Shown here: positions 45,850-56,468 of the stretch, one piece after another
Numbering within the stretch: the stretch's first letter is position 1
How the letters are laid out: every line of letters starts with the position of its first letter
NCBI RefSeq assembly: GCF_023952475.1
Contig: NZ_JALHRX010000012.1
Span: forward strand, 144,831-208,830
Source of the DNA: Cupriavidus sp. WGlv3
Lineage (GTDB): Bacteria > Pseudomonadota > Gammaproteobacteria > Burkholderiales > Burkholderiaceae
Direction: 5' to 3'
Length of the DNA stretch: 64,000 bases
Program-made: the position numbers and the translations under genes
The notes under the pieces: model-generated
Database searches by the model: none
Told to the model about the DNA's origin: nothing
The model's input: the letters and a program-made list of their open reading frames with translations, nothing else

Positions 45850-47604
45850 TTACAGGCGTGTGCGCTCCTGCGCAAGTTGGTACAGGCGGTTCCACAACAG
45901 CCGGTTGAAGCCCACCACGAACAGCGCCATCACGCCGATGCCCAGCGCAATTCGCGGGAAATCGCCGCGCGCGGTGGTCTCGGCGATATAGCTGCCGAGC
46001 CCGGTGGCGACGATGGTGCGATCGCCCCAGGTCACGTATTCGGACACGATGCTGGCGTTCCACGAGCCGCCGGCGGCCGTCACCAGGCCGGTCAGCAGGC
46101 TGGGGAAGACTGCCGGAATCAGGAAGCGCTTCCACAGCAGCCAGCCGCGCAGGCCGAAATTGCGCGCGGCAAGCTTCAGCTCGGTGGGAATGCCCGACGC
46201 CCCCGCGATCACGTTGAACAGGATGTACCACTGGGTGCCGAAGATCAGCAGCGGGCTCAGCCAGATCTCCGGATTCAGCCCGAAGCGCGCGATCAGCATC
46301 ACCGCCAGCGGGAACATCAGGTTGGCCGGGAACGCCGCCAGGAACTGCGCGATCGGTTGCGCGATGCGAGCCAGGTCCGGGTTCAGGCCGATGCGGATGC
46401 CGATCGGCACCCATACCAGCGCCGCCAGCGCAATCAGCACGATCACCCGCAGCATGGTCAGCGTGCCCAGCCACAGCACATGGACCACTTCGGCCCAGCC
46501 AACTTCGCTGTGGACAAAATAGCCCACGCGCAGCAGCGCGGCCAGCGCCACCAGCACGATCACGGCGTCGCGCGCGCGGCCCAGCCATAGCGCCCGGCGT
46601 GGATCGACCGGTCGGGCTGGTGCCGGCATGCGCGTGCGCGCGCCCCACGCCAGCGTGCGCGCGGCCAGCGCGGCGGCCTGCGCCAGCAGCGCGCCCACCC
46701 ACGCCGAGCGGCGCAGCAGGTCCAGCAGCCACGACTGCGGCAGCTTGTCCTGCGCCAGGGTCTCGAAGCGGAAGCGGTCGGCCCAGGCCACCAGCGGGCG
46801 GAACAGCACCTGGTCGTACAGCAGGATGCCCACCAGCATCGCCACGATGGCCCAGCCGATCGCGGCCGGGTCCTGCTGCTGGATCGCCAGCGCGATATAG
46901 GAGCCGATGCCGGGCAGCCGGATATCGTGGCCCGATACCGAGATCGCCTCGGACGCGACCACGAAGAACCAGCCGCCCGACATCGACATCATCATGTTCC
47001 ACAGCAGCCCCGGCATGGCGTACGGGACTTCCAGCCGCCAGAAGCGCTGCCACGCCGACAGCCGGAACATGGCCGCGGCCTCGAGCAGGTCGCCCGGAAT
47101 GGTGCGGAACGACTGGTACAGGCTGAAGGCCATATTCCAGGCCTGCGACGTGAAGATGGCAAAGATCGCCGCGCACTCCACCCCCGCCAGGTTGCCGGGA
47201 AAGAGGGCGATGAAGCCGGTCACGGTGATCGACAGGAAGCCCAGCACCGGGATCGACTGAAGGATGTCCAGCGCCGGCACCAGCACCTTCTCGGCGGTGC
47301 GGCTCTTGGACGCCAGCGCGGCAAACGCCAGCGAGAACAGCAGCGACGCCGCCAGCGCGGCCAGCATGCGGATGCTGGTGCGCATCAGGTAATAGGGCAG
47401 GTAGGCCACGTCCAGGTGCACCGCCAGCGGCTGGTCGGGCCGGAACGGGGCATTCATCTGCTGCGCGGCGAACGCGATCATCACGATCACGGCCAGGATG
47501 ATCGGCAGCAGCGCCAGGTCGAAGCGGTTCGGCGGGGCGCGCAGCAGCTGGCTGTCGAAGCCAGGGGCGGGCTGGGCCGCGTTGCGGTCGGCGGGTGGCA
47601 TCAT
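45850..47604 (-). CDS. Fused double ABC permease
   Basis: The protein is about 584 aa and carries two BPD-type permease domains in one chain, roughly residues 80-300 and 370-580. Each ends in a cytoplasmic EAA-like loop (first: FRLSAWQRFWRLEVPYAMPGLLW; second: ARNFGLRGWLLWKRFLIPAVFPSLLTGL). The frame stays open upstream to 47847, but the ATGs at 47604 and 47601 (MMPPADRN) are the likely starts. It pairs with the ATPase gene just downstream. The nitrate/sulfonate/taurine class is suggested by the ATPase; the ligand is unknown. Confidence 0.9.
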   Translation of the reverse strand: MMPPADRNAAQPAPGFDSQLLRAPPNRFDLALLPIILAVIVMIAFAAQQMNAPFRPDQPLAVHLDVAYLPYYLMRTSIRMLAALAASLLFSLAFAALASKSRTAEKVLVPALDILQSIPVLGFLSITVTGFIALFPGNLAGVECAAIFAIFTSQAWNMAFSLYQSFRTIPGDLLEAAAMFRLSAWQRFWRLEVPYAMPGLLWNMMMSMSGGWFFVVASEAISVSGHDIRLPGIGSYIALAIQQQDPAAIGWAIVAMLVGILLYDQVLFRPLVAWADRFRFETLAQDKLPQSWLLDLLRRSAWVGALLAQAAALAARTLAWGARTRMPAPARPVDPRRALWLGRARDAVIVLVALAALLRVGYFVHSEVGWAEVVHVLWLGTLTMLRVIVLIALAALVWVPIGIRIGLNPDLARIAQPIAQFLAAFPANLMFPLAVMLIARFGLNPEIWLSPLLIFGTQWYILFNVIAGASGIPTELKLAARNFGLRGWLLWKRFLIPAVFPSLLTGLVTAAGGSWNASIVSEYVTWGDRTIVATGLGSYIAETTARGDFPRIALGIGVMALFVVGFNRLLWNRLYQLAQERTRL

Positions 47605-47834
47605 GGGCGCCTGTCGGACTGTGTGGGGCGGTATCGAGCTGGCAGGGCGGAGGCTTGTGGCCTGCCCCGGGTTCGCGGCGCCGGCGGACCATGGCAAAGC
47701 CCGCATGCCGCCGGCTTCATGCTGATCACGCCGGGCGGCGCGCATCCCCTGGTAACGCCCGGCATGGCGGTCTAGTTTACTTGGTGTCGATGACACAACG
47801 CGCGCGCGTCGCGTGCGCTCACGGGGAAGCCACC

Positions 47835-48113
47835 ATGAACAAGGCAACCTGGCGTCTGGTCGCGCACGGGCGCGTGCAGGGCGTGGGCTATCGCGCCGCC
47901 TGTGCCGACGCGGCGGATGAACTCGGGCTGGGCGGCTGGGTGCGCAATCGCGCCGATGGCACCGTCGAGGTGATGGCGCACGGCACGGTCAAACAGCTGG
48001 AAGCGCTGCAGGCGTGGATGGAAACCGGCCCGCCGGCGGCGCAGGTGGCGTTTGTCGAGGTCGGGCGCGGGGAAGGGGAGTTTGCCGGCTTCGAGTTCCG
48101 GCCGACGGTCTAA
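47835..48113 (+). CDS. acyP: Acylphosphatase
   Basis: The 92-aa protein has the acylphosphatase block GRVQGVGYRAACADAADELGLGGWVRNRADGTVEVMAHG, including the catalytic Arg and Asn. It hydrolyses acyl phosphates such as acetyl and carbamoyl phosphate. It is convergent with ung, whose stop lies 13 bp away. Confidence 0.95.
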   Translation: MNKATWRLVAHGRVQGVGYRAACADAADELGLGGWVRNRADGTVEVMAHGTVKQLEALQAWMETGPPAAQVAFVEVGRGEGEFAGFEFRPTV

Positions 48114-48125
48114 CGGTGCGCTGCG

Positions 48126-48902
48126 CTAGGCGGCGGTCCAGTCGATCGCCGAGCGGCCGTGCCTTTCCAGCCAGCGGTTGGCTTCGCGGAAGTGGCCGCA
48201 GCCGAGGAAGCCCCGGTGCGCCGACAACGGCGACGGGTGCGGCGCTTCCAGCACGCAGTGGCCCGCGCCCAGCAGGGGCTTCTTGGCCTGCGCATGGCTG
48301 CCCCACAGCATGAACACCAGGTTGGGCTGGCTGGCGGCGAGGTGCTGGATCAGGCAATCGGTGACGGCTTCCCAGCCGCGTCGCGCATGGCTGGCGGCCT
48401 GGCCCTGCTCGACCGTCAGCACGGTATTGAGCAGCAGCACGCCCTGGCGCGCCCAGCCTTCCAGGTTGCCGGAGGTGCGCGGCGGGCAGTTGCCGTCGGC
48501 GCCGAATTCGGCGGCGATTTCCTTGAAGATATTGCGCAGGCTGGGCGGCACCTTGATGCCTGCCGGCACCGAGAAGGCGAGCCCGTGCGCCTGCGGCAGC
48601 TCGACGCCGCCGACCGTGCCGGTGCCGTGGTACGGGTCCTGGCCCAGGATCACCACCTTGACCGCAGCGGGCGGCGTCAGGTGCAACGCATGGAAGACAT
48701 GGTGCGGAAACACCGGCTTGCCGGCGGCGCGTTCGCCGTCGACGAAGGCGGCCAGCTCGCGCCACGCCGGCACGGCGATGCAGGGCTCGAGCAAGGCGCG
48801 CCAGGCGGCGGGCAAGGCATCGGCCTGGGCTTGCAGGCTGGCGGCGGGAGAGGGTTCGCCGGGGGCGCGGGGGGCTTCGGCGGCAAAGAGATCGGCTTGC
48901 AT
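48126..48902 (-). CDS. ung: Uracil-DNA glycosylase
   Basis: The 258-aa family-1 enzyme removes uracil from [13 protein letters not shown] holds the catalytic Asp (D89) and [15 protein letters not shown] carries the intercalating loop and catalytic His. It is the last gene of a minus-strand run that begins at trpE and passes through trpG, trpD, trpC and the CYTH gene, with a 29-bp gap from the CYTH stop. Confidence 0.96.
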   Translation of the reverse strand: MQADLFAAEAPRAPGEPSPAASLQAQADALPAAWRALLEPCIAVPAWRELAAFVDGERAAGKPVFPHHVFHALHLTPPAAVKVVILGQDPYHGTGTVGGVELPQAHGLAFSVPAGIKVPPSLRNIFKEIAAEFGADGNCPPRTSGNLEGWARQGVLLLNTVLTVEQGQAASHARRGWEAVTDCLIQHLAASQPNLVFMLWGSHAQAKKPLLGAGHCVLEAPHPSPLSAHRGFLGCGHFREANRWLERHGRSAIDWTAA

Positions 48903-48931
48903 GCGGGAAATGCGCGGCGGGAAAACCGCGA

Positions 48932-49561
48932 TTATGACGCCTGGCCCTCGGCGATCCCCGCCAGGCGGTAGCCGCGCGCCGCCTTGCTCAGGTCCGACGG
49001 CGCCACGGCAGCCACGGCGGCAAGCCGCGTGGCGAAGGTGCGCAGCGCATCGGCGGCGTGCGCGGCATCGCCATCGAGCCATTCCAGCTCGAGTTCCTGG
49101 ATGCGCTCCTGCGCGGCACTGGCCGGCGCGGTGATGGTGCCGGTGTCGAGCGCGGCTTCGATCCGTGCGCCGTCCTGCATGACGATCCAGCTGCGGCGGA
49201 CGAAGTCGGTGCGGAACACCGGCGCCAGGCTGCCGATCATCGGCGCCAGCACGGCTTGCGCCGCGGCGGGAAAGCTTTGCAGCTCGATGGCCTCGCCGGC
49301 CACGGCGGTCTCCCACTCATGCCGCGTGGCCAGGCCGCCCTGGCTGCTGCCAGCCGTCTTCAGCGTCTGCAGCCACTGCGCGCCCTTGCGGCGCAGGCGC
49401 AGAGCGGCGCGCGCCTGCGCCAGGTCGTGCCGGGGCGTGTCGAGGTAGACGTTGAGCAGCGTGGCTTCGCCTTGCGGCTGGCCGTTGGCGTCCAGCCAGG
49501 CGGCCAGCGGGGCCAGGGCGGCGTCGGGGACGGCGAGTTTGAGTTCGATTTCCTGGGGCAT
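48932..49561 (-). CDS. CYTH-domain phosphohydrolase
   Basis: The 209-aa protein starts with [11 protein letters not shown], the ExExK metal/triphosphate motif of CYTH proteins. Conserved Arg/Lys/Glu residues follow in [18 protein letters not shown] and ELELEWLDG. Known members hydrolyse triphosphate, thiamine triphosphate or act as adenylate cyclases; which applies here is open. It lies 32 bp after trpC. Confidence 0.88.
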   Translation of the reverse strand: MPQEIELKLAVPDAALAPLAAWLDANGQPQGEATLLNVYLDTPRHDLAQARAALRLRRKGAQWLQTLKTAGSSQGGLATRHEWETAVAGEAIELQSFPAAAQAVLAPMIGSLAPVFRTDFVRRSWIVMQDGARIEAALDTGTITAPASAAQERIQELELEWLDGDAAHAADALRTFATRLAAVAAVAPSDLSKAARGYRLAGIAEGQAS

Positions 49562-49593
49562 GGCGGGTGGGGGATTGGAGTGTGGGCTTCGCC

Positions 49594-50397
49594 TCAGCCA
49601 AACAACCGCGCCAGCTCCACCCCCGGATCCTTGGCCCGCATGAACGCCTCGCCCACCAGGAAGGCATGCACATCCGCGTCGCGCATGCGCTGCACGTCCG
49701 CGGGGCCGAGGATGCCGGACTCGGTCACCACCAGCTTGTCGGCCGGCATGCGCGGCAGCAGCTCGAGGGTGTTGTCCAGCGAGACCTCGAAGGTGCGCAG
49801 GTTGCGGTTGTTCACGCCCAGCAGTGGGGTCTTGAGCCGCAGCGCCGCGTCGAGCTCGTCGCCGCCATGGACTTCCACCAGCACGTCCATGCCCAGCTCG
49901 TGCGCGCAGGCTTCCAGGTCGGCCATCAGGCCGGGATCCAGCGCCGCGACGATCAGCAGGATGCAATCGGCGCCCCAGCTGCGCGCTTCATAGACCTGGT
50001 ACAGGTCGACCATGAAGTCCTTGCGCAGCGCCGGCAGCGGGCAGGCGCCGCGGGCGCGCTTCAGGTAGTCGGCGTGGCCCTGGAAGAAATGCTCGTCGGT
50101 CAGCACCGACAGGCAGGCGGCGCCATGCGCGGCATAGGTCTCGGCGATAGCCTCGGGCAGGAACTGCTCGCGCAGCACGCCCTTGGACGGCGACGCCTTC
50201 TTGATCTCGGCGATCACGCCGGCGTGGCCGCCGGCGATCTTGTCGCGCAGCGCGCGCTCAAAGCCGCGCGGCGCGAAGCCGGCCTCGGTGCGCAGGCTTT
50301 CGGCCTCGGCGCGCAGGCTGGGCAGGTCGCGCCGCTTGCGCGCGGCGGCGACTTCGTCGGCCTTTACAGCCAGGATTTTCTGCAGGATGTCGGACAT
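49594..50397 (-). CDS. trpC: Indole-3-glycerol phosphate synthase
   Basis: The 267-aa TIM-barrel enzyme converts CdRP to indole-3-glycerol phosphate. [17 protein letters not shown] holds the catalytic Lys, then [46 protein letters not shown] and [19 protein letters not shown]. It is not fused to PRAI, so trpF must lie elsewhere. It follows trpD by 11 bp. Confidence 0.96.
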   Translation of the reverse strand: MSDILQKILAVKADEVAAARKRRDLPSLRAEAESLRTEAGFAPRGFERALRDKIAGGHAGVIAEIKKASPSKGVLREQFLPEAIAETYAAHGAACLSVLTDEHFFQGHADYLKRARGACPLPALRKDFMVDLYQVYEARSWGADCILLIVAALDPGLMADLEACAHELGMDVLVEVHGGDELDAALRLKTPLLGVNNRNLRTFEVSLDNTLELLPRMPADKLVVTESGILGPADVQRMRDADVHAFLVGEAFMRAKDPGVELARLFG

Positions 50398-50408
50398 ATC
50401 GGCGTCTC

Positions 50409-51434
50409 TTACTTGAACTGCTGCGTGGCCCGCACGAAGGCGTCGAGCTTCTGCCGGGCTGCGCCGCTGGCGATGGCTTCGCGCGCGCGGCGGATGCCGT
50501 CTTCGACCGAGTCCGCCACGTTGGCGGCGTACAGCGCGGTGCCCGCGTTCAGCGACACGATCTCGCGCGGCGTGCCGGGCGCGTTGGACAGCGCCTCGAG
50601 CAGCATGTCCTTCGATTCGGCGGCATCGGCGACCTTCAGGCCGCGGTTGGAGATCATCGACAGTCCGAAGTCCTCGGGGTGGATCTCGTACTCGCGCACC
50701 TCGCCGTCCTTCAGTTCGCCCACCAGCGTCGCGGCGCCGAGCGAGACCTCGTCCATGCCGTCCTTGCCGTAGACCACGATGGCGTGCTGCGCGCCCAGGC
50801 GCTGCATCACCCGCACCTGGATGCCGACCAGGTCGGGATGGAACACGCCCATCAGGATGTTGGGCGCATCGGCCGGGTTGGTCAGCGGCCCGAGGATATT
50901 GAAGATGGTGCGCACGCCCATTTCCTTGCGGATCGGCGCGACGTTCTTCATCGCAGGATGGTGCGTGGGTGCGAACATGAAGCCGATGCCGGTCTCTTCG
51001 ATGCACTGGCCGACCTGCTCGGGCGTCAGCATGATGTTCACGCCCAGCGCCTCCAGCACGTCGGCGCTGCCCGACTTGGAGCTGACGCCGCGGTTGCCGT
51101 GCTTGGCGATCCTGGCGCCGGCGGCGGCTGCGACGAACATCGACGCGGTCGAGATATTGAAGGTGTGCGAGCCGTCGCCGCCGGTGCCGACGATATCGAC
51201 GAAATTCCCGCGGTCCTTCACTGACACCTTGTTGGCGAACTCGCGCATCACCTGCGCGGCCGCGGAGATCTCGCCGATGGTTTCCTTCTTGACGCGCAGC
51301 CCGGTCAGGATCGCGGCGGCCATCACCGGCGAGATCTGGCCCTGCATGATCTGCCGCATCAGGTGCAGCATTTCGTCATGGAAGATTTCGCGGTGTTCGA
51401 TGCAGCGCGTCAGGGCTTCTTGCGGCGTGATCAT
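50409..51434 (-). CDS. trpD: Anthranilate phosphoribosyltransferase
   Basis: The 341-aa enzyme joins anthranilate to PRPP. The PRPP loop [20 protein letters not shown] and [21 protein letters not shown] are intact. It lies 62 bp after trpG. In this lineage TrpD is separate from TrpG, as seen here. Confidence 0.97.
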   Translation of the reverse strand: MITPQEALTRCIEHREIFHDEMLHLMRQIMQGQISPVMAAAILTGLRVKKETIGEISAAAQVMREFANKVSVKDRGNFVDIVGTGGDGSHTFNISTASMFVAAAAGARIAKHGNRGVSSKSGSADVLEALGVNIMLTPEQVGQCIEETGIGFMFAPTHHPAMKNVAPIRKEMGVRTIFNILGPLTNPADAPNILMGVFHPDLVGIQVRVMQRLGAQHAIVVYGKDGMDEVSLGAATLVGELKDGEVREYEIHPEDFGLSMISNRGLKVADAAESKDMLLEALSNAPGTPREIVSLNAGTALYAANVADSVEDGIRRAREAIASGAARQKLDAFVRATQQFK

Positions 51435-51496
51435 GGCGTTCTCGTTGACAGTCTGGATGGCGTGATGGGGGCTGGCAGGCGCGGAGTCGAGCAGTC

Positions 51497-52066
<570 letters not shown>

Positions 52067-52086
52067 GGCGTCTGTCTCCTGTTCTC

Positions 52087-53604
52087 TCAGATGTCGGAGT
52101 CCAGGCCATCCTGGACCTGCTCGGCGGCGCGGATCACGGCGCGCGCCTTGGCCTCGGTTTCCCTCCATTCGGCTTCGGGGTCCGAATCGGCGACGATGCC
52201 GGCGGCGGCCTGCACGTAGAGGTTGCCGTCCTTGACGATGCCGGTGCGGATGGCGATGGCCAGGTCCATCTCGCCGCCGAACGACAGGTAGCCCACCGCG
52301 CCGCCATAGATGCCGCGCTTGCGCGGCTCAAGTTCGTCGATGATCTCCATCGCATGGACCTTGGGCGCGCCCGACAGCGTGCCGGCCGGGAAAGTGGCGC
52401 GCAGCACGTCGAGGTTGCTCATGCCCTCGCGCAGCGTGCCCTCGACCGAGCTGACGATATGCTGCACGTGCGAGTATTTCTCGATCACCATCTTGTCGGT
52501 GACCTTGACCGAACCGGTCTCGGCAATGCGGCCGATGTCATTGCGCGCCAGGTCGATCAGCATCACGTGCTCGGCGATTTCCTTCGGGTCGTTCAGCAGC
52601 TCGGTGGCCAGCTGCGCATCCTTGTCCGGCGTATTGCCGCGCGGGCGCGTGCCGGCCAGCGGGCGGATGGTGACGATGTGTTCGCTGCGGGTCTCGCCGT
52701 TGGTGCCGAGCTTGCGTTCCTCCTGCCGCACCAGGATCTCCGGCGACGCGCCCACCACCTGGAAGTCGCCGAAGTTGTAGAAGTACATGTACGGCGACGG
52801 ATTCAACGAGCGCAGCGCGCGGTACAGCGACAGCGGCGCGTCGCGGTAGGGCTTGACCAGGCGCTGGCCGATCTGCACCTGCATCATGTCGCCTGCCATG
52901 ATGTATTCCTTGGCCTTGTGCACCGCGGCCAGGTAGTCGGCCTTGGCGAATTCGCGGTAGACCTCGGTCTGCACCGACGGGCTGGTCACCGGCACGTCGA
53001 CCGGCTGGCGCAGCTTCATGCGCAACTCGCGCAGGCGCTGGCGTGCGCGCGAATAGGCCTCGGGCGTGGTCGGGTCCGCGTAGACGATCAGGTAGAGCTT
53101 GCCCGACAGGTTGTCGATCACCGCCAGCTCTTCGCACAGCAGCAACTGGATGTCGGGCAGGTTCAGGTCGTCGGGCTTGTGGGTGTTGGCGAGCTTCTTC
53201 TCGATATAGCGCACCGCGTCGTAGCCGAAGTAGCCGGCCAGGCCGCCGCAGAAGCGGGGCAGTCCGGGGCGCAGCGCTACCTTGAAGCGCTTCTCGAAGG
53301 CGGCGATGAAGTCAAGCGGATTGCCTTCGTGGGTTTCCACCACCTTGCCGTCGGTCACCACCTCGGTGCGGTTGCCGTAGGCGCGCAGCAGCGTGCGGGC
53401 ATGCAGGCCGATGAAGGAATAGCGCCCGAAGCGCTCGCCGCCCACCACCGATTCCAGCAGGAAGGTGTTGACCCCGCGCGTCTGCGACTGGGCCAGCTTC
53501 AGGTACAGCGACAGCGGCGTTTCCAGGTCGGCAAAGGCCTCGGCGATCAGCGGGATGCGGTTGTAGCCCTGGTCGGCCAGCGATTTGAATTCCAGTTCGG
53601 TCAT
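52087..53604 (-). CDS. trpE: Anthranilate synthase component I
   Basis: The 505-aa protein makes anthranilate from chorismate with TrpG ammonia. [18 protein letters not shown] near residue 50 is the tryptophan feedback site, and [27 protein letters not shown] and the chorismate-site [27 protein letters not shown] are intact. It starts the trp operon. No attenuator with a Trp-rich leader was found upstream. Confidence 0.97.
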   Translation of the reverse strand: MTELEFKSLADQGYNRIPLIAEAFADLETPLSLYLKLAQSQTRGVNTFLLESVVGGERFGRYSFIGLHARTLLRAYGNRTEVVTDGKVVETHEGNPLDFIAAFEKRFKVALRPGLPRFCGGLAGYFGYDAVRYIEKKLANTHKPDDLNLPDIQLLLCEELAVIDNLSGKLYLIVYADPTTPEAYSRARQRLRELRMKLRQPVDVPVTSPSVQTEVYREFAKADYLAAVHKAKEYIMAGDMMQVQIGQRLVKPYRDAPLSLYRALRSLNPSPYMYFYNFGDFQVVGASPEILVRQEERKLGTNGETRSEHIVTIRPLAGTRPRGNTPDKDAQLATELLNDPKEIAEHVMLIDLARNDIGRIAETGSVKVTDKMVIEKYSHVQHIVSSVEGTLREGMSNLDVLRATFPAGTLSGAPKVHAMEIIDELEPRKRGIYGGAVGYLSFGGEMDLAIAIRTGIVKDGNLYVQAAAGIVADSDPEAEWRETEAKARAVIRAAEQVQDGLDSDI

Positions 53605-54030
53605 GTCGGTCCTCTTGTTCGGCCCGCGCCGCAGGCGATGGTCAGGCGCGGTGCCGCTTGTCGGCAGAGTTGGCTGGAGCGTAAGGGAGTTCCGCCCCGG
53701 TTGCGGACCGTGGTGCGGCAAGCTTGCGGACAAGGCTGCACACGGCCGGAAAGAGGGCGCGCGGCGCGTTCTTGAGCTAAACGTAGCAGAGAAATATGGC
53801 TACGCTGGCTTTCGGCGGGTTTGGGTGATGATGCCCGGCATGGCTGGTCGCCTGGGCCGGTGGTGGCGACGCCTTCGGATCGAAGGCGTGTCAGCAGACT
53901 CGCGAACGCACTTTACGCCTGTTGGGAGGCGCGCCAGCGACGCCAGGGCCAGGCCTGCCGATCACTGCCAGAAGAGATGCGTTTGCGGTTGAGAAACATT
54001 GAAGTTCAGGATTTGGTCGGAATCGACGGA
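53605..54030. other. 426-bp gap before trpE
   Basis: The gap lies between trpE and the gph stop. It contains the hairpin at 53869-53889 and a small dyad (CGTAGC/GCTACG at 53782-53804). Open frames crossing it are chance frames with atypical composition. No leader peptide with consecutive Trp codons is seen. Confidence 0.45.
53869..53889. other. Perfect 9-bp hairpin upstream of trpE
   Basis: ACGCCTTCG-GAT-CGAAGGCGT has 9-bp arms and a three-base loop. No U tract follows on either strand. It could be an operator dyad or a weak rho-assisted terminator. Confidence 0.45.
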
Positions 54031-54774
54031 CTATCGATGACCGGCCCAGTGTGCGGCAAAGAGCGCTGCGGCATGGGCAATGGAGTCGACTATACCATCG
54101 GCGTCGACGCCTTGTACAGGGTTGCCATGGTTGTAGCCATAGGGCACCAGCAGCACTCCCATGCCGGCCGCGCGGGCCGCCTGGGCGTCGTTTTCGGAGT
54201 CGCCCAGCGCGGCCATTGCCGACGGCTCGAGCCCGAAGGCATCGGCCACCTTGAGCAGCGGAAACGGGTCGGGCTTGCGCAGCGGGAAGGCGTCGCCGCC
54301 GTAGACCAGCTCGAAATACTGGGCCAGTCCGGTCTTGGCCAGCAGCGGCTCGGTAAAGCTGTAGGGCTTGTTGGTCACGCAGGCCAGCCGCAGCCCGGCC
54401 GTCTTCATCGCCGCCAGGCCATCGCGCACGCCCGGGTAGACCTGCGAGAACTGGCCGTTGATGCGGATGTACTCACGGTCGTAGAGCGCGTAGGCATCGG
54501 CAAACAGGCCGTTGGCGTGCAGCGGCGAAAAGCGCGCGTCGAGCACGCGCCGGATCAGGTTTTCCGAACCCTTGCCGACGTAGCTGACGATCTCCTGCTC
54601 GGACATCGGCGCCACCGCCCCAAGGTTCGGATGCTGGCGGCCCAGCGTCAGCAGCATGGCGTTGATCGAGGCGTGGAAGTCGCCCGCGGTGTCGACCATG
54701 GTGCCGTCCAGGTCGACGATCACGCCTTCGATGCCGCGCCAGTCGGCGCGGCGCAGCACCGCGCCCGCGCTCAT
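54031..54774 (-). CDS. gph: Phosphoglycolate phosphatase
   Basis: The 247-aa HAD phosphatase has [14 protein letters not shown] (nucleophile Asp), [13 protein letters not shown] (motif II), [15 protein letters not shown] and [16 protein letters not shown] (motif III/IV). It removes phosphoglycolate from RuBisCO oxygenation or DNA repair. Its ATG overlaps the rpe stop by 4 bp, so it is translated with rpe. Confidence 0.94.
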   Translation of the reverse strand: MSAGAVLRRADWRGIEGVIVDLDGTMVDTAGDFHASINAMLLTLGRQHPNLGAVAPMSEQEIVSYVGKGSENLIRRVLDARFSPLHANGLFADAYALYDREYIRINGQFSQVYPGVRDGLAAMKTAGLRLACVTNKPYSFTEPLLAKTGLAQYFELVYGGDAFPLRKPDPFPLLKVADAFGLEPSAMAALGDSENDAQAARAAGMGVLLVPYGYNHGNPVQGVDADGIVDSIAHAAALFAAHWAGHR

Positions 54775-55472
54775 TGGCCGGCCTTGGCCAGTTCGCCGCG
54801 CAGCGCCGAGATGATGCCGCGGTAGCCGCCGTCGGCATCGGGCTTGCCGAACACGGCCGAGCCCGCCACGAAGGTGTCGGCGCCGGCTTTCGCGATCTCG
54901 GCAATGTTGTCGACCTTCACGCCGCCGTCGACTTCCAGCAGGATGGTGCGGCCGGTGCGCGCGGTGTAGGCGTCGATGCGCTCGCGCACCGCGCGCAGCT
55001 TGTTCAGCGTCTCGGGGATGAACGACTGGCCGCCGAAGCCCGGGTTGACCGACATCAGCAGGATCACGTCGAGGCGGTCCATCACGTGGTCCAGGTGGTG
55101 CAGCGGCGTGGCCGGGTTGAACACCAGGCCGGCCTGGCAGCCATGATCGCGGATCAGCGCGAGCGAGCGGTCGACGTGTTCGCTGGCCTCCGGGTGGAAG
55201 GTGATGATATTGGCGCCGGCCTTGGCGAAGTCCGGGATGATCCGGTCCACCGGGCGCACCATCAGATGCACGTCGATGGGGGCGGTCACGTGGGGGCGGA
55301 TCGCCTCGCACACCAGCGGACCCACGGTCAGGTTCGGCACGTAATGGTTGTCCATCACGTCGAAATGGATCCAGTCGGCGCCAGCCTCGGTCACGCGGCG
55401 CACTTCCTCGCCCAGGCGGGCAAAGTCGGCGGACAGGATGGAAGGAGCGATGCGGAAGGTGGGCTGGGTCAT
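54771..55472 (-). CDS. rpe: Ribulose-phosphate 3-epimerase
   Basis: The 233-aa TIM-barrel enzyme interconverts Ru5P and Xu5P. Motifs are [47 protein letters not shown] and [19 protein letters not shown], with the metal-binding Asp, His and Asp in place. It is the first gene of rpe-gph, and trpE follows across a gap. Confidence 0.97.
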   Translation of the reverse strand: MTQPTFRIAPSILSADFARLGEEVRRVTEAGADWIHFDVMDNHYVPNLTVGPLVCEAIRPHVTAPIDVHLMVRPVDRIIPDFAKAGANIITFHPEASEHVDRSLALIRDHGCQAGLVFNPATPLHHLDHVMDRLDVILLMSVNPGFGGQSFIPETLNKLRAVRERIDAYTARTGRTILLEVDGGVKVDNIAEIAKAGADTFVAGSAVFGKPDADGGYRGIISALRGELAKAGQ

Positions 55473-55739
55473 GGTGGCGCGCGGTGAATGCAGGGAATGC
55501 TGTTATCGCCGCTGGCGGCGGGCCGCGGGGCGCCGCCAGGCCGCGAAAACCATCAGGGCGGCAAGGGCGGCCGGGGCCACGGCGGGCGGCACGGCGTTGA
55601 AAGACCGCTATTCTACGCCCGCCCGGGGCGATCGCGTCCGGCTGGTGCCGGGCCCGCGCTCTTGCCCGTCCCGCGCCCATCCCGCACAATGCGGCTACCC
55701 ATTTTCCTGCCGGCCGATCCCGCCGCCGGCCCTGCCCAA

Positions 55740-56114
55740 ATGAGCGAGTACGCCTTCTCCGTGTCGGTGCGCACCCAGTACCTGCCGGACCAGTCCGACC
55801 CCGAGCGCGGGCGCCATGCCTTCGCCTACACCATCACCATCCACAATACCGGCGAGGTCGCGGCACAGCTGATCTCGCGCCACTGGATCATCACGGACAG
55901 CGACAACGGCACGCAGGAAGTTGCCGGGCTGGGGGTGGTCGGCCACCAGCCGCTGCTCAAGCCGGGCGAGCATTTCGAGTACACCAGCTGGGCCACGATC
56001 TCGACCCCGGTGGGCTCGATGAAGGGCGAATACTTCTGCGTGGCCGAGGACGGTCACCGCTTCGAGGTGCCGATTCCCGAATTCGCGCTGGTGCTGCCGC
56101 GCATGCTGCACTGA
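55740..56114 (+). CDS. apaG: ApaG protein (CorD)
   Basis: The 124-aa protein matches ApaG: a fibronectin-III-like fold with TITIHNTGEVAAQLISRHWIITDSDNGTQEVAGLGVVGHQP and SMKGEYFCVAEDGHRFEVPIPEFAL. It is linked to Co2+ resistance and polyphosphate metabolism in some bacteria. The ATG at 55740 gives the usual length. Confidence 0.95.
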   Translation: MSEYAFSVSVRTQYLPDQSDPERGRHAFAYTITIHNTGEVAAQLISRHWIITDSDNGTQEVAGLGVVGHQPLLKPGEHFEYTSWATISTPVGSMKGEYFCVAEDGHRFEVPIPEFALVLPRMLH

Positions 56115-56127
56115 GCCTGCCGGGAAC

Positions 56128-56346
56128 CTACGGACGCGGTGCGTTGTCCTGATCCTGCTGCGGCGCTTGCGTGTCTCCCTGCGCCGGCTGCTGGCGCGAC
56201 GGGTGTTCCGACGGCGCGCGGGTGGGACGCGGATGCTTTTTCGCCGTGCCCATGGTCCAGACCACGATAAAGATCAGCAGGAACAGCGCCACGCCGGCTT
56301 CCAGGGCGAACAGCAGCATGGGATGGGCTTCGAAGAACTTGCTCAT
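56128..56346 (-). CDS. Small single-pass membrane protein
   Basis: The 72-aa product has one membrane helix (LLFALEAGVALFLLIFIVVW) and a basic, Pro/Gln-rich cytoplasmic tail. I recognise no family. It is convergent with apaG and divergent from mltA, so it is not in an obvious operon. Confidence 0.65.
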   Translation of the reverse strand: MSKFFEAHPMLLFALEAGVALFLLIFIVVWTMGTAKKHPRPTRAPSEHPSRQQPAQGDTQAPQQDQDNAPRP

Positions 56347-56468
56347 GGCAGATGCAGCGCGGCCCGCGGGGGCGCAGGCGGTGGTTTGAGAATGACGGTG
56401 GCATTGTAGGGGCATTCCAGCGGATTGCGCCTGCAGGCCGCGCCTCCAGGACTCTGAACAATAGCAAG

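Noticed and set aside
53605..54030. trp attenuator or leader peptide
   Set aside because: No frame with adjacent Trp codons and no terminator with a U tract is seen before trpE.
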